The notes beneath the pieces are model-generated. The model was not told the origin of the DNA and made no database searches. It saw nothing but the letters and a program-made list of their open reading frames with translations. A DNA stretch of 64,000 nucleotides from Tetracentron sinense (taxonomy: Eukaryota; Streptophyta; Magnoliopsida; Trochodendrales; Trochodendraceae), in assembly GCA_015143295.1 (NCBI GenBank), contig CM026560.1, positions 2,978,501-3,042,500 on the forward strand, given 5' to 3'. Within the stretch, counting starts at the first letter, position 1, and the number at the start of each line of letters is the position of its first letter. The position numbers and the translations under genes were made by a program. Positions 1 through 12,020 of this stretch are shown here, piece after piece.

Positions 1-809
1 AGAATTACAAATCATAAAGAAAATCTTTTACAAATAATTATCACAAGGAAATCACCATCTACAACGTTTTCTATTCATCATATATATTATCCATCAGATA
101 ATCAAGATCTAAAATTTCCCTAATATCATATGTAGATTTTTTTCAAGGAAAAATCATGATTTAAAACATCACAAAATCATCATATGTATTTTTCCATGGG
201 AAAAATCTGGGTATAAACATCATAAAATCATCATATTTAATTTCCATCATAGATTGAAACATTAAAAACATGTTTACTATTGTTGTTCTTGCTTTAGATC
301 TATTTCTTCATCATATTTGTATCAAAATCCCTATATTGATAGGAAGGAAGTCATATTTACTTCTCACGATCGCTTCCTAACGATCACGCGCTTGCGAATG
401 GGAGCTGATCTACACTTTTTCACCCTTTCTCCTTGCAAATCCTTTAATCTTCCCTCTTGGATCTCTCAAAAATCTCTTATCTCACTCTCTTTTAGGTCTG
501 AAAAGCTTTAGGGACCTTTCAAAACCCTCAACTCACGACTAAAAGATGTATAAATAGTGTTGGGAGCCCTAGGGACTCCACAAAAGAGAAAACGCGCACG
601 TCTGCCGCCGAACAGTGTTTTGGGCGATCGATCGCCGGCGACATTAAACCTCAAAAACGACTTGAATTTAACGTTTTATTTGAGTTTTAAAATTACTACA
701 TTTCGCATTAAATTATGGGCTTAAATACATTAAAAGAATTAAACACATGATTCAATCGCATTTAATAAAGTTCACAAACATTAAGAAATAATAAATTCGG
801 GTCTCTACA
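1..809 (-). repeat. LTR fragment, minus-oriented, cut by window edge
   Basis: The right boundary reads GGGTCTCTACA, which on the minus strand is an LTR-like start TGTAGAGACCCG. Immediately after it, sequence of the family A solo LTR begins part-way through that LTR, so this segment looks like an insertion into it. A TATA-like stretch lies near 549, and about 370-500, read on the minus strand, has the purine-rich leader typical of LTR transcripts. The stretch at about 350-480 is similar to 55280-55400. The left end and the target duplication are outside the window. No coding sequence is credible here. Confidence 0.55.
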
Positions 810-2933
810 ACCTCACTCGACTTCTGGAAGGTCCAACCACATCCCAGACCTTCCCCTTAATCCCATGGGTGTCCCTAAAGCTTCCTCTATAAAGCAACAC
901 CTTCCACAACCGTAAACCCAATCGGCAAAATACCCAGTTCGAATCCCTGTAGCCCTTTTCCAAAGCCTAAAACCCTTGCTTGATACCTAAGAATATCCCC
1001 GAGCAGCTCTGGAAGCAACCCCAGCTCCCCTCTTTGCACCAGTGCAAGCACCACCACCACCGCAAGCCACCACCTCTTCGTTAGAAACAGAGCATCAGGG
1101 TAGGGTCCTATCCCCTCCCCCATTCCCTTGTTTTAAATCATTGTGAGCCCTTGGTCAATTTCAGGAGGTTTTTTCTTTAGTTCCTGTTGATTGCTTTGAT
1201 TCAAGCCCAACACAGGGGTATTCCCCCACCTTGATCATAGGTGTGGGGAACCTCTACGGGTATAGCATTGCTCCCTGAAGCCTCAGGCCGGCCTCACCAC
1301 TTTTGGGGGTCTCTCATATCATGAGGGAACCCTTGGGATCACGAGTGCACAACCCTTGTGGGCACAAACCTGTTTCTTAGTGAATCCAGGAATAGCGGTA
1401 AACTCAGTACCGCCATTCCTGGCCTTTTAGTCTGCAGTTTGTTTAAACCCATGTAGGTGGGCCCTGGTCCAATTCCAGGGCCTGGAATAGACTCCCCAGA
1501 CCCCCTGAGTCTAACCTGTTCCTTCCAGGTTCAGGCCTTTGCCTTAACTATGGTTAAAATCCAAAAAAAGGAAGTTGTCTGTAATGGCGGTAGACTGTGG
1601 GGTCCACTCCAGTCCACCCCCAGGGCCCACAATAGGCTCAGGGTCTTCCCTGAAGTCCTCTCTTCAATCTCATAGGTTCAGAACCCCTTGGTTGCATCCC
1701 TAGCCCAATCCCCATGCTTGCCAAGTCCCTCTGAAGAAAAGCTTTAATAGCGATAATCTTATTACCGCCATTATTCATTTTCAATCTTTGAGTTGTTTGC
1801 ACAGGACCCAGGCCTGGTAGGAGGCCATTCTAGGTCCTGCCTAGCCCCTTGGGCCCATTTTAGACCTACCCCAGCCTTAATCGGGGATTAACCTAACCCC
1901 AGTTAGTTTTTAACCATGGTTAGCTAACCTAACCATGAGATAAAAATCCTGAAAATTCCCTAAAAATCCAAGATAATCTAAAAAGGTAGAAAATGAGTAA
2001 ACTAGACTCAACTGCATCCTTAACCTTAACCATGGTTAAACTCATTTAACCATGGTAAAATCTAGAAAAATCTCTAAAAAAACCAAATGGGCCATAAAAC
2101 TGATCTTGGCCCTTTTCAACCCTGGTTAGCAACCTTAACCATGGTTAGACCACCCTTAACTCCGGTTAGCAACCCTAACCTCGGTTATTTTCGATTTTGG
2201 CCGACTGGGCCTAAAATCCGGTCTACGGGACTCACCCCTTGGCCTACCGGGCTTAATCTCAGCCTACCAGGGCTTGACCATACTCCATTTAACTGTGGTT
2301 AGCAATCTTAACCATAGTTAGTTTGACCTAACCCTGGTTAGCAATCCTAACTTTGGTCAACTCTACCTTAGCCTACCGGACTTCTCTTTTTTGGCCTCTC
2401 GGGCCCAAACCCTAGTCTATCGGACTACCCCTAAGCCTACCAGGCTTAAACCATGCACTTGACCTACCTCGGTCAAACAAACCCTAGTCTACCGGACTAG
2501 CCCAGTTAGCTACCCTTGGTGCACACACACCCCTAGCCTCGGCACAGGCTCACGTGCCAGAACTACGCTCGGTCTGATCTCACCCTTCTGAGTACGTAGG
2601 CAACCCAACCCGGGTTCGACCCTAGTTTAACTTTTCTTTCTTAGATTAGTATTATCTTAAACATTCAGGCATTTTAACAAACTTCGACTTTAATTGGCTT
2701 ACACATAGGAAGTAAGGAACCATTATAAAATGGAAGCCTCGGGGTGCCTAACACCTTTCCCGGACTTAACCGAACCTCTTACCCTAATCGCAAATCGCAA
2801 ATCGCAAATAACAGATCAAGATCTTATCAAACTCCTGGGGACTTATCATTTCTGAATGAATATGTGGCGACTCTAAACATTTCACACCCGAGAGGGTACG
2901 ACACCTTCATGAGTTTGAAATCCCATGCTCACA
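810..2933 (+). repeat. Solo LTR, family A copy 1 (5' part not visible)
   Basis: It aligns throughout with 8600-10680 and 18960-20942: the same block order, the 'gtgagtacgtaggcaaccca' block, the 'cctcggggtgcctaacacc' block, and the terminal GCTCACA. It starts abruptly at a position about 600 bp inside the other copies, consistent with interruption by the LTR ending at 809. The 3' flank is acctg. No internal retroelement coding sequence is attached, so it is probably a solo LTR. The block composition resembles long LTRs of Tat-type Ty3/gypsy elements, but that assignment is inference. Confidence 0.7.
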
Positions 2934-3994
2934 ACCTGTTGACGATCAAAGTGCTATCAAATTGTCATTCAACTGGTTTTCCATACTCACGTGAAGCATA
3001 TAGAATTTGAAATCACTTTGTTCAAGAAAAAAAGTATAAAACCATGAAATCTCTCTTGAATGTCTCCTCCGAATTTCAGATCACTGATATTATTACCAAA
3101 GTCTCTCCAATGATTGCCATCATTTTTTCACTTCCAAGCTCTCCAAGATTTCCAATCCTGTTTGCTTGATGGGGAGCACTAGGAAATAACTGCAGTTGCG
3201 GTTTTTTTAACTGTAACAAGTTCTGTAACTGCATGCCTGTAATTCTGTATTTTCTGGGTTATTATAAAACCCAATATATGTTTTGAATGAAAGTGATGCT
3301 ACCGTACATGCAAGCCGATGGAGCTGTTGTTCCATGGGTCCTACAATAGAGTTCCAACTCCAAATGTTGTCCCAACATTTAATGATCCCAAACGTTTTTC
3401 AATCACATTCATTTAAATCATGGATATAGATTCACAAAGAAAAGATGTCTTTAGAGCAGATGGCTACTGTTGTTCCATGGGGTTGGATTTTGGTGTTGAT
3501 CTCCTAGATCATGTGAGAAATGCATCAAAACTGCCTTTGGGTGATGGCCTTTGTTGGATTGATATGGTTAGCAGTCAGAATTTGGCATGGTTACAGAGTG
3601 TATGATCAATAGGATTCATGAGGTCGGCAATATATCTTAATTGCATAGCATAATAATCATTTTCATACTATTATAGGCATTACGGAAAAAAGAAAAAAAG
3701 AAGAGAACGCAACAATGAGCTATATACATGCAAACTAGGGCATAGTTGAATGCAATAGTATTACAGTTGCCACATAGAAAGTTTATATATGAAGTATAAC
3801 TTGCATCCATTGTAGATGTTAATTTATATTGTGTACGGAAATTTTTATTGTGTAAGGAAAATAAAGACAGGAGGATATATAGCAGTGTTCTGCCAGAATC
3901 CGTGGACTCTTGAAATCGAAAACGTGTCTGACACAAGTACTCCCCTGTTTAGAACAGTCCAAGCTGTAATAGTATTTAACTAATATGTCTTCAG
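2934..3994 (+). other. Non-coding stretch, probably last intron of the 4-kb gene
   Basis: No convincing exon was seen. A 61-codon ORF at 3420-3605 lacks splice context and has no recognisable domain. The stretch ends in an AG acceptor (TCTTCAG) directly before the terminal exon at 3995. Confidence 0.4.
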
Positions 3995-4202
3995 GTGTGA
4001 GACTGTCGAAGAAAACCAGAAGCAGGCATTGGAAACTACAGAGTTATATTCAGACACATCTCAACCATCTGAAGATCTCCCTTCATCATCCCCAGCATCA
4101 TCGGATTCCCCACCTCCAATTGGAACTCCTGCCATTAATTCAGATCTCGATGGCACTGAGCTGAATGAGGTGAAACTTGAATCTGTCTCAGAACTGAACT
4201 GA
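3995..4202 (+). CDS. Terminal coding exon of an unrecognised gene
   Basis: After a good AG acceptor (ATATGTCTTCAG), an open frame of about 69 codons runs to a TGA at 4200-4202. It starts in phase 2, so one base completes the preceding codon. The peptide begins CETVEENQKQALETTEL, then has a Ser/Pro-rich low-complexity part (SSSPASSDSPPP) and ends KLESVSELN. It is acidic and looks like a disordered C-terminal tail. I do not recognise the family. Upstream exons are not visible: the preceding ~3 kb is intron-like and holds the LTRs at 1-2933, so this gene would carry a large last intron. Similarity to coding sequence is judged only from frame, composition and splice site. Confidence 0.45.
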
Positions 4203-4560
4203 AGGGCATATAGGTATTCTGAAACTGTTGATCTCTCCTTTTTGGGTATATAGCCAGATCACATGTGATGATCCATACGAAGAAAACAACCTTTTTTTTG
4301 GGGGATGTTAACTGCTTCATTTTTGCCGAGCATATCTCCGTATCTTCTCTGGTTGTTTTTGTCTTTTTAGGTAGACATCTGATGAGGTAGTGAGCCCTTT
4401 TGTTTATTTCCATTTTGTACCAGAAATACAGACAGAGAAGTGTAATGTGTGTATCTGTACCTTCAACTATTTGCATTTATGAAAAGAATATACGTCTTTT
4501 GAGCCCCTTTGTGCTAAACTGAAAAGGTGTATGGGAAGTTTTCCAGTTTTTTTTTTTTAA
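4203..4560 (+). other. Probable 3' UTR and downstream of the terminal exon
   Basis: T-rich, stop-rich sequence follows the TGA. It includes TTTGTACCAGAAATA and an AT-rich stretch near 4470-4495 that could hold the polyadenylation region. No ORF is supported. Confidence 0.3.
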
Positions 4561-5119
4561 TGTCTATGGAATTGGCTAGTGATGGGATATTGCTTTTGTT
4601 TACGATATGAACATGTCAAGTAATCTCAAGAGCCATTTCATCATTACTTACCTTGTTATTGCTGTTGGGCTATTTTTTGGTGTATAAATTTTCTTCATGG
4701 CCGTTTATTGATAAAAATGTGTTTTGTTCCGACGACCTGTATTTTTGCATGGGTACAATTATGGGTATCAGTATGTTGGGCTGCTTGAGGCAAAACCATC
4801 GTCCATCTGTTTGAGAGGCAAGCCCGATCCAAATTCAGAATGGAATCCTTCAACCCTAACTTGCTTGCCAGCTTAACCCATTTATGATGAACTGATGATA
4901 AATAAATTAAATTCGAATAATATGTAAACTCCAAATTTATTCCAAGTGTTAAATAAATTATCTGATGATTGTTTTAGTCCAGAGCCCAAAACGATCATAA
5001 CCCTAAGTCCCTAACTCATGAAAAGTCAAGCCGTTTGGTTGGTTTGATGGGATCAATTCCCAGTAAGAGAAGAATTTTCAACAGGTTTTTTTAGGAAAAT
5101 GTTTAATGGAATGTGTGGT
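4561..5119. other. Intergenic, nothing recognised
   Basis: AT-rich spacer with no supported gene or repeat structure. The 79-codon minus ORF at 4695-4934 has no recognisable motif. Confidence 0.4.
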
Positions 5120-5290
5120 TCACATTAGTCCACGCCCCCCCTTTTTAAGATCCACCAACTGTGGTTGGGATTCACTGCCAACCTTAGTTCTTAGAAAAAA
5201 ATATTAATCTTAATTTAATTAAGCTTAACCATAGTTAAAGAAGGTTAACAGGGACTTTATTATGTAAATATGGATTATGGACTCTAGGGG
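5120..5290. mobile_element. Degenerate MITE copy (family of 6379-6652)
   Basis: The stretch is similar to the left half of the MITE at 6379-6652: an anti-palindromic 'aactgtggttggga' block, then a block ending in an A-run and ATATTAATC. The right arm contains 'cttaaccatagttaa', complementary in sense to the left arm. No target duplication was found. Confidence 0.4.
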
Positions 5291-6378
5291 GAGTCGTTTG
5301 AATAGGGTAGGAACAATGTCTGCTATTTTTGGTGGACATTCTGTAGATGGGAAAGGAGGCTGCCGCACCACCATCGAGGAATCACTCTTGAGTTATGTAC
5401 CAACATTAGGAGCTAGACAGAGAAGTGACATGGCTGCCATAGCTTAAGTGACAATAAAATTTGCATGGCTAGTGAAAAAAGGTTCTGCTAACAAATCTGT
5501 CAAGTGAGTGAAGAACACCACCTGACTTGAATATCGCATAGAACTCTCAATACATTGGTAGTAGTTTTATTCACCCCATATTGATATTAACATACAGAGA
5601 TGATATCTTAGGCCTGTTAACAGAAGTATAATTGCAGAACCAATATTTCAGAGTTTGTGATCGTCATTAATCTCCTATCCTCCATCTAACCTTAAGACCT
5701 TTTCTCATTGGTTGCACAACTACATCTCTATAACCTACTTATATTTGAAGGTTCACCATAACTCACCAACACACTCCCTCAACAGCAACACAATACCATA
5801 GCTCTTTATGAGCACATGCACACCCCTGTTATTCGAGTCGTCTTCAGGCTTCCTCCACCCCACGGATGGGTGAAACTAAACAATAGAAATGAATGATGAT
5901 TCTTTAAAAAATTTATCAAACCTTCAGAAAGCTTTTTTTATGGGTAATGAAAAGAATCGAAGTAAAATTCAATGCATGAAGCTTGACATGGACCTTAGCT
6001 TCCTCACTAAACCGGCCTCGCGGCTCATTGCCATATCTGGGACATGCTAATAGCGCAATAGCATGACATTTGCGAAAGGGAAAAAAGTTTTTTTGTGAGC
6101 TTTAAAATCATTTCAAAAGTTTTTTGAAGATTTAGTAAGCATTGATTCAGATTAAGCATGTCATCTTTCAGAAGATGGAGTTATCAAATAGTTTCGGCTA
6201 TTGATTGATTGAGTCGGCCATTGATTTTTCAATCTTATTAAAATTAAAAATTATCCGGACTTAAATTTTTGATGTTGCACGCTTTTCCTTGGGGGGCCGA
6301 ATACATGTAACAAAAAGCGTAATAGGTTTGGGAGCATAGGCCCCGAGAATTTTTTTTTTCTTGAGTAATGGGTTCATC
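5291..6378. other. Intergenic, nothing recognised
   Basis: Spacer with scattered stops in all frames. No domain, RNA gene or clear repeat ends were identified. Confidence 0.4.
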
Positions 6379-6652
6379 GTTCAATCGCACCCATAGGTCA
6401 ACACGTGTCCTTTTTAACTCCTATTAACTATAGTTAAGATTCACTAACCTTTAGTGTTCAACAATCCAACCTTGTTTTTTAGGAAAAAAAATATTAACCC
6501 TATGGGTTAAAATATCTTAACCAAAATTTTATGTATATTTTTTTTCCCCTGAAAACCATGGTTAGATTATTGAACCCTAAGGATTAGTAAATCTTAATTA
6601 TAATTAATAAGAGTTAAAAAGAACACGTGTTGACTTGTGGGTGCGATTGAAC
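6379..6652. mobile_element. Foldback MITE, 274 bp
   Basis: The left arm starts GTTCAATCGCACCCA and the right arm ends TGGGTGCGATTGAAC. The inverted similarity continues for about 70 bp on each side, including GTCAACACGTGT against ACACGTGTTGAC, around an AT-rich centre. There is no coding capacity. Related degenerate copies are at 5120-5290 and 25686-25880. No unambiguous target duplication was seen, so superfamily is not assigned. Confidence 0.75.
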
Positions 6653-6754
6653 TCGAAGAGAGTTCAATCACAATTGACTGTCATCAAGTTTATTGTCTCT
6701 TAATTACATAGATATTGTCGTATTAGGTGATCTCGTCCTTTTATCTTTTTGGAC

Positions 6755-6889
6755 AATGCTAGCTACACTTTCTTTTGTAAGACATGGGTTATTGTCTTCC
6801 AATAAGAATAATACATGTGTTTTCCACTAAAACCCTTTCCAATTAAATTAAATGGAGAGTGAGTATCAAAAGGAAGTAATGTTAGCATT
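6755..6889. mobile_element. Foldback MITE, about 135 bp
   Basis: Imperfect inverted repeats: AATGCTAGCTACACTTTC on the left against GAAGTAATGTTAGCATT on the right. A similar GCTAGC-type terminus occurs in the MITE at 59902-60045. There is no coding capacity. Confidence 0.55.
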
Positions 6890-7384
6890 ACCTTATTTTT
6901 TTATCCTTTCTAAACGACCCCAGCCACTCTATCCAAATGACTTGGGGGCCACTCTATACAATTAAATGCTATCTTAAATTTTTTGTAACACATCAACAGT
7001 ATATAGCATAAGGTTTTCAAAAAAAAAATTTGTAACACATCGACGTGCATGTGTTTTACACTATTGCACTTAGGGAAGAAACCTTGATGTTTGCTACTTT
7101 TCTCTCTCTCTCACACACACATTTTCTTCCTCTTCTTTTTTTAATTTGGATTGACACCTGTAATTTCTCCTCTTCTCATGACCATTATGTTTGTTTGCAA
7201 CTTAGTCGATTGGGTGGTGATGATGGAGTTCTCGGGCCCTCATTTGTTCACTCGCATGCACATGTAACTTAGAACAATATTATTGTTCAATTAGTTTTAT
7301 TTTATTTTAATTATCATCTTAGCATAAAAATTTTAAATCGGTTTTTATTAAATCTATTAAGAAATTTCAAATTAATCTTAGTAC

Positions 7385-7929
7385 CTAGGAAGCATGGATA
7401 TGGATATGGGATACGAGTACGATACGATACAGGTACGACGATACGACAGAACCTAAAAAAACAGGATACGGGTACAGCTAGGATACGTCTACAATTTTTA
7501 AAAGAAATAATAATAATACTATATTTTGTATTGTAATTACAAAATAACCATTGGCTCAGTTCTGTTTATATATAAAAAAGACCATGTCCATGCAAAAGCA
7601 AAAGAAATAGGGTCATCTCATTATCCACTAAGCAAAAAAGAAAGTCATCCTATCATCCACGAAGCAAAATATAAAGAAGATCATGTCCATGCAAAAACAA
7701 AAGAGACAAGGTCACACCCTCGGGTCTCCAAAAAAAAAAAAAAAGGTCGTATCCCAGTTGTATCCCTGCATATCCATGTCGTATCGGAGTCGTATCCGAA
7801 ATAAAAAAAAATTGTTTTTTATTAACTGGATACGTCTAAGCCGTATCCCGTACGTATCTCGTCATATCGGAGGCATATCTGTATCCGATACAGGTACGAA
7901 GATCTATTTGAAGTATCCATGCTTCCTAG
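7385..7929. mobile_element. TIR element, 545 bp, with 8-bp target duplication
   Basis: Perfect 16-bp terminal inverted repeats CTAGGAAGCATGGATA / TATCCATGCTTCCTAG are flanked on both sides by CTTAGTAC (7377-7384 and 7930-7937). If the outer C/G is excluded, the duplication can be read as 9 bp. The interior is rich in short GATACG/TACGA repeats on the left and their complements on the right, so both subterminal regions fold back. ORFs inside are low-complexity and not a transposase. The duplication size fits hAT (8 bp) or Mutator-like (9 bp) non-autonomous elements. Confidence 0.85.
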
Positions 7930-7978
7930 CTTAGTACCCATTTAACAAGTCTCTGTGGATCAACCCCATTTTGCCGCT

Positions 7979-10680
7979 TGTAAGCACCCAATTTTTACAC
8001 CCCCCTTTAATCATGGTTAGGGTCTTTTAACCATATTTATCCCCAGCCAAATCCCCTTCAACCCTAGGCCTAACCCTAGTCAAACCCTAACCTTAGGTAA
8101 ACCCTTAGTCAACTCTAGGACAAACCCTAGTCAACCCTAGGACATAACCCTAGTCAAACCTAGGTCTAACCCTAGTCAAAACCTAACTCTAGGACTTAAC
8201 CCTAGTCAAACCCTAGGCCTAACCCTAGTTAAACCCTAACCCTAGGTAAACCCCTAGTTAAATCCTAGGCCTACCCCTAGTCAAACCCTAACAATAGGTA
8301 AACCCCTAGTCAAAGCCCTAAGACCTAGCCTTTAAACCCAAGTCCAAGGCCCGTAGGGCCTAAACCCTCGGTTTGGGCCCATGGGGCCCAAAATTTGAAT
8401 CCAAAACCCCCCGTATTGCGTGCATTGTTGGGGCGAGGCCCTGTTTGGGTATTGTCCAGGTTTGGTGGTAGATAATCTACCGCAATTTAGTTTTTGCCTA
8501 AAAAGGGCATTACAGAAATTATTCTACCATCATTCTCTGTTTCATGTTCGCAGCATTCACCTGCCTCCCCAGTGCACCAGGCACGCTCCCTGTGCAACCC
8601 CACTCCTCTTGCAGCTCCGCCTACCATGATACTAATATTAGGGGTGTCCTCAGACCTCCCCTCTATAAATGGTAGCCCTCCATTACCTTGAAAGAAGAGG
8701 AGAAAAAAACCCCTATCGAATCCCTGTTACTTTCCCAAGGCTTAAGCCCCTTCTCTAACTGCTATGAGCACTCCCAGGAGTCCTCAGGGACCACCCAGCT
8801 CCTCCTCAGCCTCGGAGAAGCACCACCACAGTGCACCACCATCACCGCAGGACAACAGCAGCAACAACAGGGTAGGGCCTCCCCCTACCTTTTTTTTTTA
8901 GCATCAAGTGTGAGCCCCTGGTCCTTCCAGGGGATTTTGTTTTCTTCATTATTATGACACAACCTATAACAGGGGCCTCCCCCACCTTTTGTATAGGTGT
9001 GGGGAACCCCTCACTGGTATAGACCTCCTCCCTTTGCAACCAGACAAGCCTCAAGCAATTCTGGGGGTCCCTCAATCCATGGGGGAGCCCTTGGAATCAT
9101 CCCAGTATAGCCCCGTAGGGCACAATCCATTTTTGGATAAATCCAAGAATGGCGGTAAACACAGTATTTTCATTCCTGGTATCTTCCTTTACAGCCTCTG
9201 TGGCCCCCACCTAATCAAACCCTGGTCCATTCCAGGACCCAAAATGGACTCCTAAGACCTCTCTTGGCTTACCCTGATCATTCTAGGGTATCCCCTTGCA
9301 CTAACCATGGTTAAAAATCTAACAAAACAGAAAAGTCCTTAATGGAGGTAGATGTTCTACCACCATTATCAGTTACCAATCGCAGGGACTTCAGCCCACT
9401 GTGGGGCCCACTCCAGACCAATCTCAGGGCCTCTAATCTGGCCCCGGGTCTTCCTTGGACTTCCCTCTTCAACCTGGTGGGTCCAGAACCCCTTGGGTTC
9501 ACTCCTAACTCAAGTCCCAAACTTGCAAAGACCCCCTAAGAGTGCTTCTGTAATGACGATAATCCTATTACCGTCATTATTGATTTTCTATCCTTTGGGC
9601 CTTTGCACAGGGTTCAGACCTGGTAGGAGGCCACTCTAGGCCCTGCCTAGCCTTTTGAGACCATTTCAGACATGCTCTAACCTTAACCGGGGGTTAACCC
9701 AACCCCAGTTAGATTTTAACCATGGTTAGCTGATCTAACCTCAAGGAAAAAATCCTAAAAAATTCCTAAAAATTCTAAATAATTAAAAATACAGAAAATG
9801 TGCAAATTATGCTCTATAAGCATTCCTAATTGGGGAATGATGAGCTTAACCATGGTTAACTCCTTTCTTGACCATGGTTAAGCTCATTTAACCTTGAAAA
9901 AATCTCTGAAATTGTCAAACAATCTCCAAGGACCATAAAACTGAATTTGGACCTTCCCACCCATAGTTGGCAATCCTAACCATGGTTAGACCATCCCTTA
10001 ACTCTGGTTAAACCCGGTTTGGCCTCCGGGCCAAATCTTAAGCTTACGGGCTTACCCTTGACCTCCGGATCCAAACCCTAGGCTCCGGGCTTCACTTTCG
10101 GCCTTGGGGCCTAACCTTAGTCTACCGGACTAGACCCTTAGCCTACCAAGCTAGACCTTGGCCTCTGGACCCGAACCCTTAGCCTTCGGGCTTTACCCTC
10201 GGCCTACCAGGTCCAACTCAACTAAACCAAACACTTGACTAACCCAGTCAACCAAACCGTAGCCTTCGGGCTAGACCCTAAGCTTGGTGCACACACACAC
10301 TCCCTTAGTCTCGGCATGGGCTCATGTGCTAGAATTATGTTCGGTCTGATCTCACCCCGTGTGAGTACGTAGGCAACTCAACCCGGACTCAACCCTAGTT
10401 AGCTTTTCCCTTCTTGGATTAGTATAAACTAAAACTAAGGCATTTGAATATTAAATTAACATTAATTTGGCTTAACCCTAGGAAGTAGGGAACCATTGTA
10501 AAATGGAAGCCTCGGGTGCCTACCACCTTTCCCGGACTTAACCGAACCTCTTACTTAGAATTCTAAAGCAGACTAAGACCTTATTCATAAACCCGGGGAC
10601 TCATCCCTCCTGAATGAATAAGTGACAACTCTTAATCATAAACCAAATCAACCGTGGGTAGGACGAAATCCATGCTCACA
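7979..10680 (+). repeat. Solo LTR, family A copy 2, complete, 2702 bp
   Basis: Starts TGTAAGCACCCAATTTTTAC and ends CATGCTCACA. It is bordered by an exact 5-bp duplication CCGCT (7974-7978 and 10681-10685). A TATA box CTCTATAAATGG near 8660 sets plus orientation. The first ~350 bp is a degenerate array of AACCCTAGTCAA / AACCCTAACC units. No internal domain or second LTR is adjacent, so recombination between two LTRs probably removed the body. Confidence 0.9.
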
Positions 10681-11504
10681 CCGCTATCTTAAAATAGAAA
10701 GTGTGTGTTTAGGTTAATTATATTTAAGCACACCAATTCTCTTATTCCATTTACATATCATGTCGCGCCCCAAAATACCCCCTAGAAGCTAGGATACTTT
10801 GGCGACGTGACTTGACCTTAATTCAACCCTGTAAAAAGTATACAAGGCATGCCAAATAGTGATCTGGAAAATTTCTTTAAAATAAATGTAATTCCAAGTG
10901 TCAACATAAACAACGACTAAATAAAATACAGTGATCACAAGGGGTACAATTGCTTGAGTTACCTACTCAAGCTCACATGAAAAATCCCCAAAACCAATTA
11001 TCAAAAAAAAATCCCCAAAGAAAATCCCAAAATACATGTCTCTCTCTCTCTCATTGCAATCCTATGGCCACAGGCCAGCCCCTAACATCCGGCTAACCAT
11101 CTGAATAACCTCTTGCTCTCACTGAGCTACCTCGATCCAAGGGACCAGAGTCCATATATCGCATAGTGTACCTGCCGACATAAAAGTACGGTTGAGCATG
11201 AAATACTTAGCGAGTACAAGCTACTAGCTAATAATAGTAATAACGATAACATAACATAAATAATACAGTTCATCATCACATTTCTAAAATCAGAGTGCGG
11301 AAGCAAGAACAAGTAACAACGAATGTAAACTCTTGAATATCATGTAGTAAATCATGCCTTATGTTCATGCTTTAACCAATCTTATTTCAATTACCTTGTG
11401 AGTTCTTTATGCGTCTTGTGTATCTTGTGGTTACCTTACACATTTTAAGAGATTATTCTTGTCTTGTGAGAATCATGCATGTCTGTTTGTTACTTGCTTG
11501 AATG

Positions 11505-11815
11505 AGAACAGATGATAATGCCCGTACCTGGTCTTAGTACATTATCACATTTTCATATTTCTTTATTCTTGCTTGGAGACAGATACTAGTACCCGTACCT
11601 GATCTTAGTATACTAGTATCATCTCATACTTGTTGGAAACTGATGTTAATGCCCGTACCTGGTCTTAGTACATTAACACCCATTCTTGCTTGTCATTTTA
11701 CTTGGAGACAGATGCTAGTACCCGTACCTGGTCTTAGTATGCCAGCATCCTCTCATACTTGTTGGGGAATAGATGTTAGTACCCGTACCTGGTCTTAGTA
11801 CACTAACATCCTTCC
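11505..11815. repeat. Tandem array, about five 60-70-bp units
   Basis: The core CCCGTACCTGGTCTTAGTA recurs near 11521, 11591, 11652, 11719 and 11780, each followed by a short inverted partner of the preceding bases (for example GATAATG...CATTATC). The array lies within the R/U5 side of the minus-strand LTR. The equivalent place in the LTR at 37568-40087 also holds tandem units (39190-39470). Confidence 0.75.
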
Positions 11816-11849
11816 ATGTTTCTTGATTTTTGTCTGTCATGTTTTCTTG

Positions 11850-12020
11850 TGAGTCAGGTATGACATATCCTACAGATATGCCTTACCCTTGACATTCATG
11901 TTTGTTTACTTGTGAATCAGGTATGACATATCCTAGGGATATGCCCTACCCTTGGCATTCATTCTTGTGAGACAGGTATGACATATCCTAGGGATGGATA
12001 TGCCCTACCCTTGACATTCA
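11850..12020. repeat. Tandem array, three units of about 55-64 bp
   Basis: CAGGTATGACATATCCTA is repeated at about 11855, 11919 and 11973, each followed by GATATGCC(T/C)TACCCTTG(A/G)CATTCAT. It is part of the same LTR as the array before it. Confidence 0.75.

Noticed and set aside
887..1123. 78-codon minus ORF and other ORFs inside family A LTRs
   Set aside because: The same regions in the other two copies are not open in the same frame; they are chance ORFs in GC-richer LTR sequence.
2934..3605. 61-codon ORF at 3420-3605 as an upstream exon of the 3995 exon
   Set aside because: No matching splice donor at its end and no recognisable family.
7526..7934. Lys/His-rich ORFs at 7526-7934
   Set aside because: They lie within the TIR element and arise from its short internal repeats and an A-run.
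11505..12020. CRISPR-like regularly spaced repeats
   Set aside because: Repeats are degenerate, 'spacers' are related to each other, and the block is inside an LTR of a plant retroelement.
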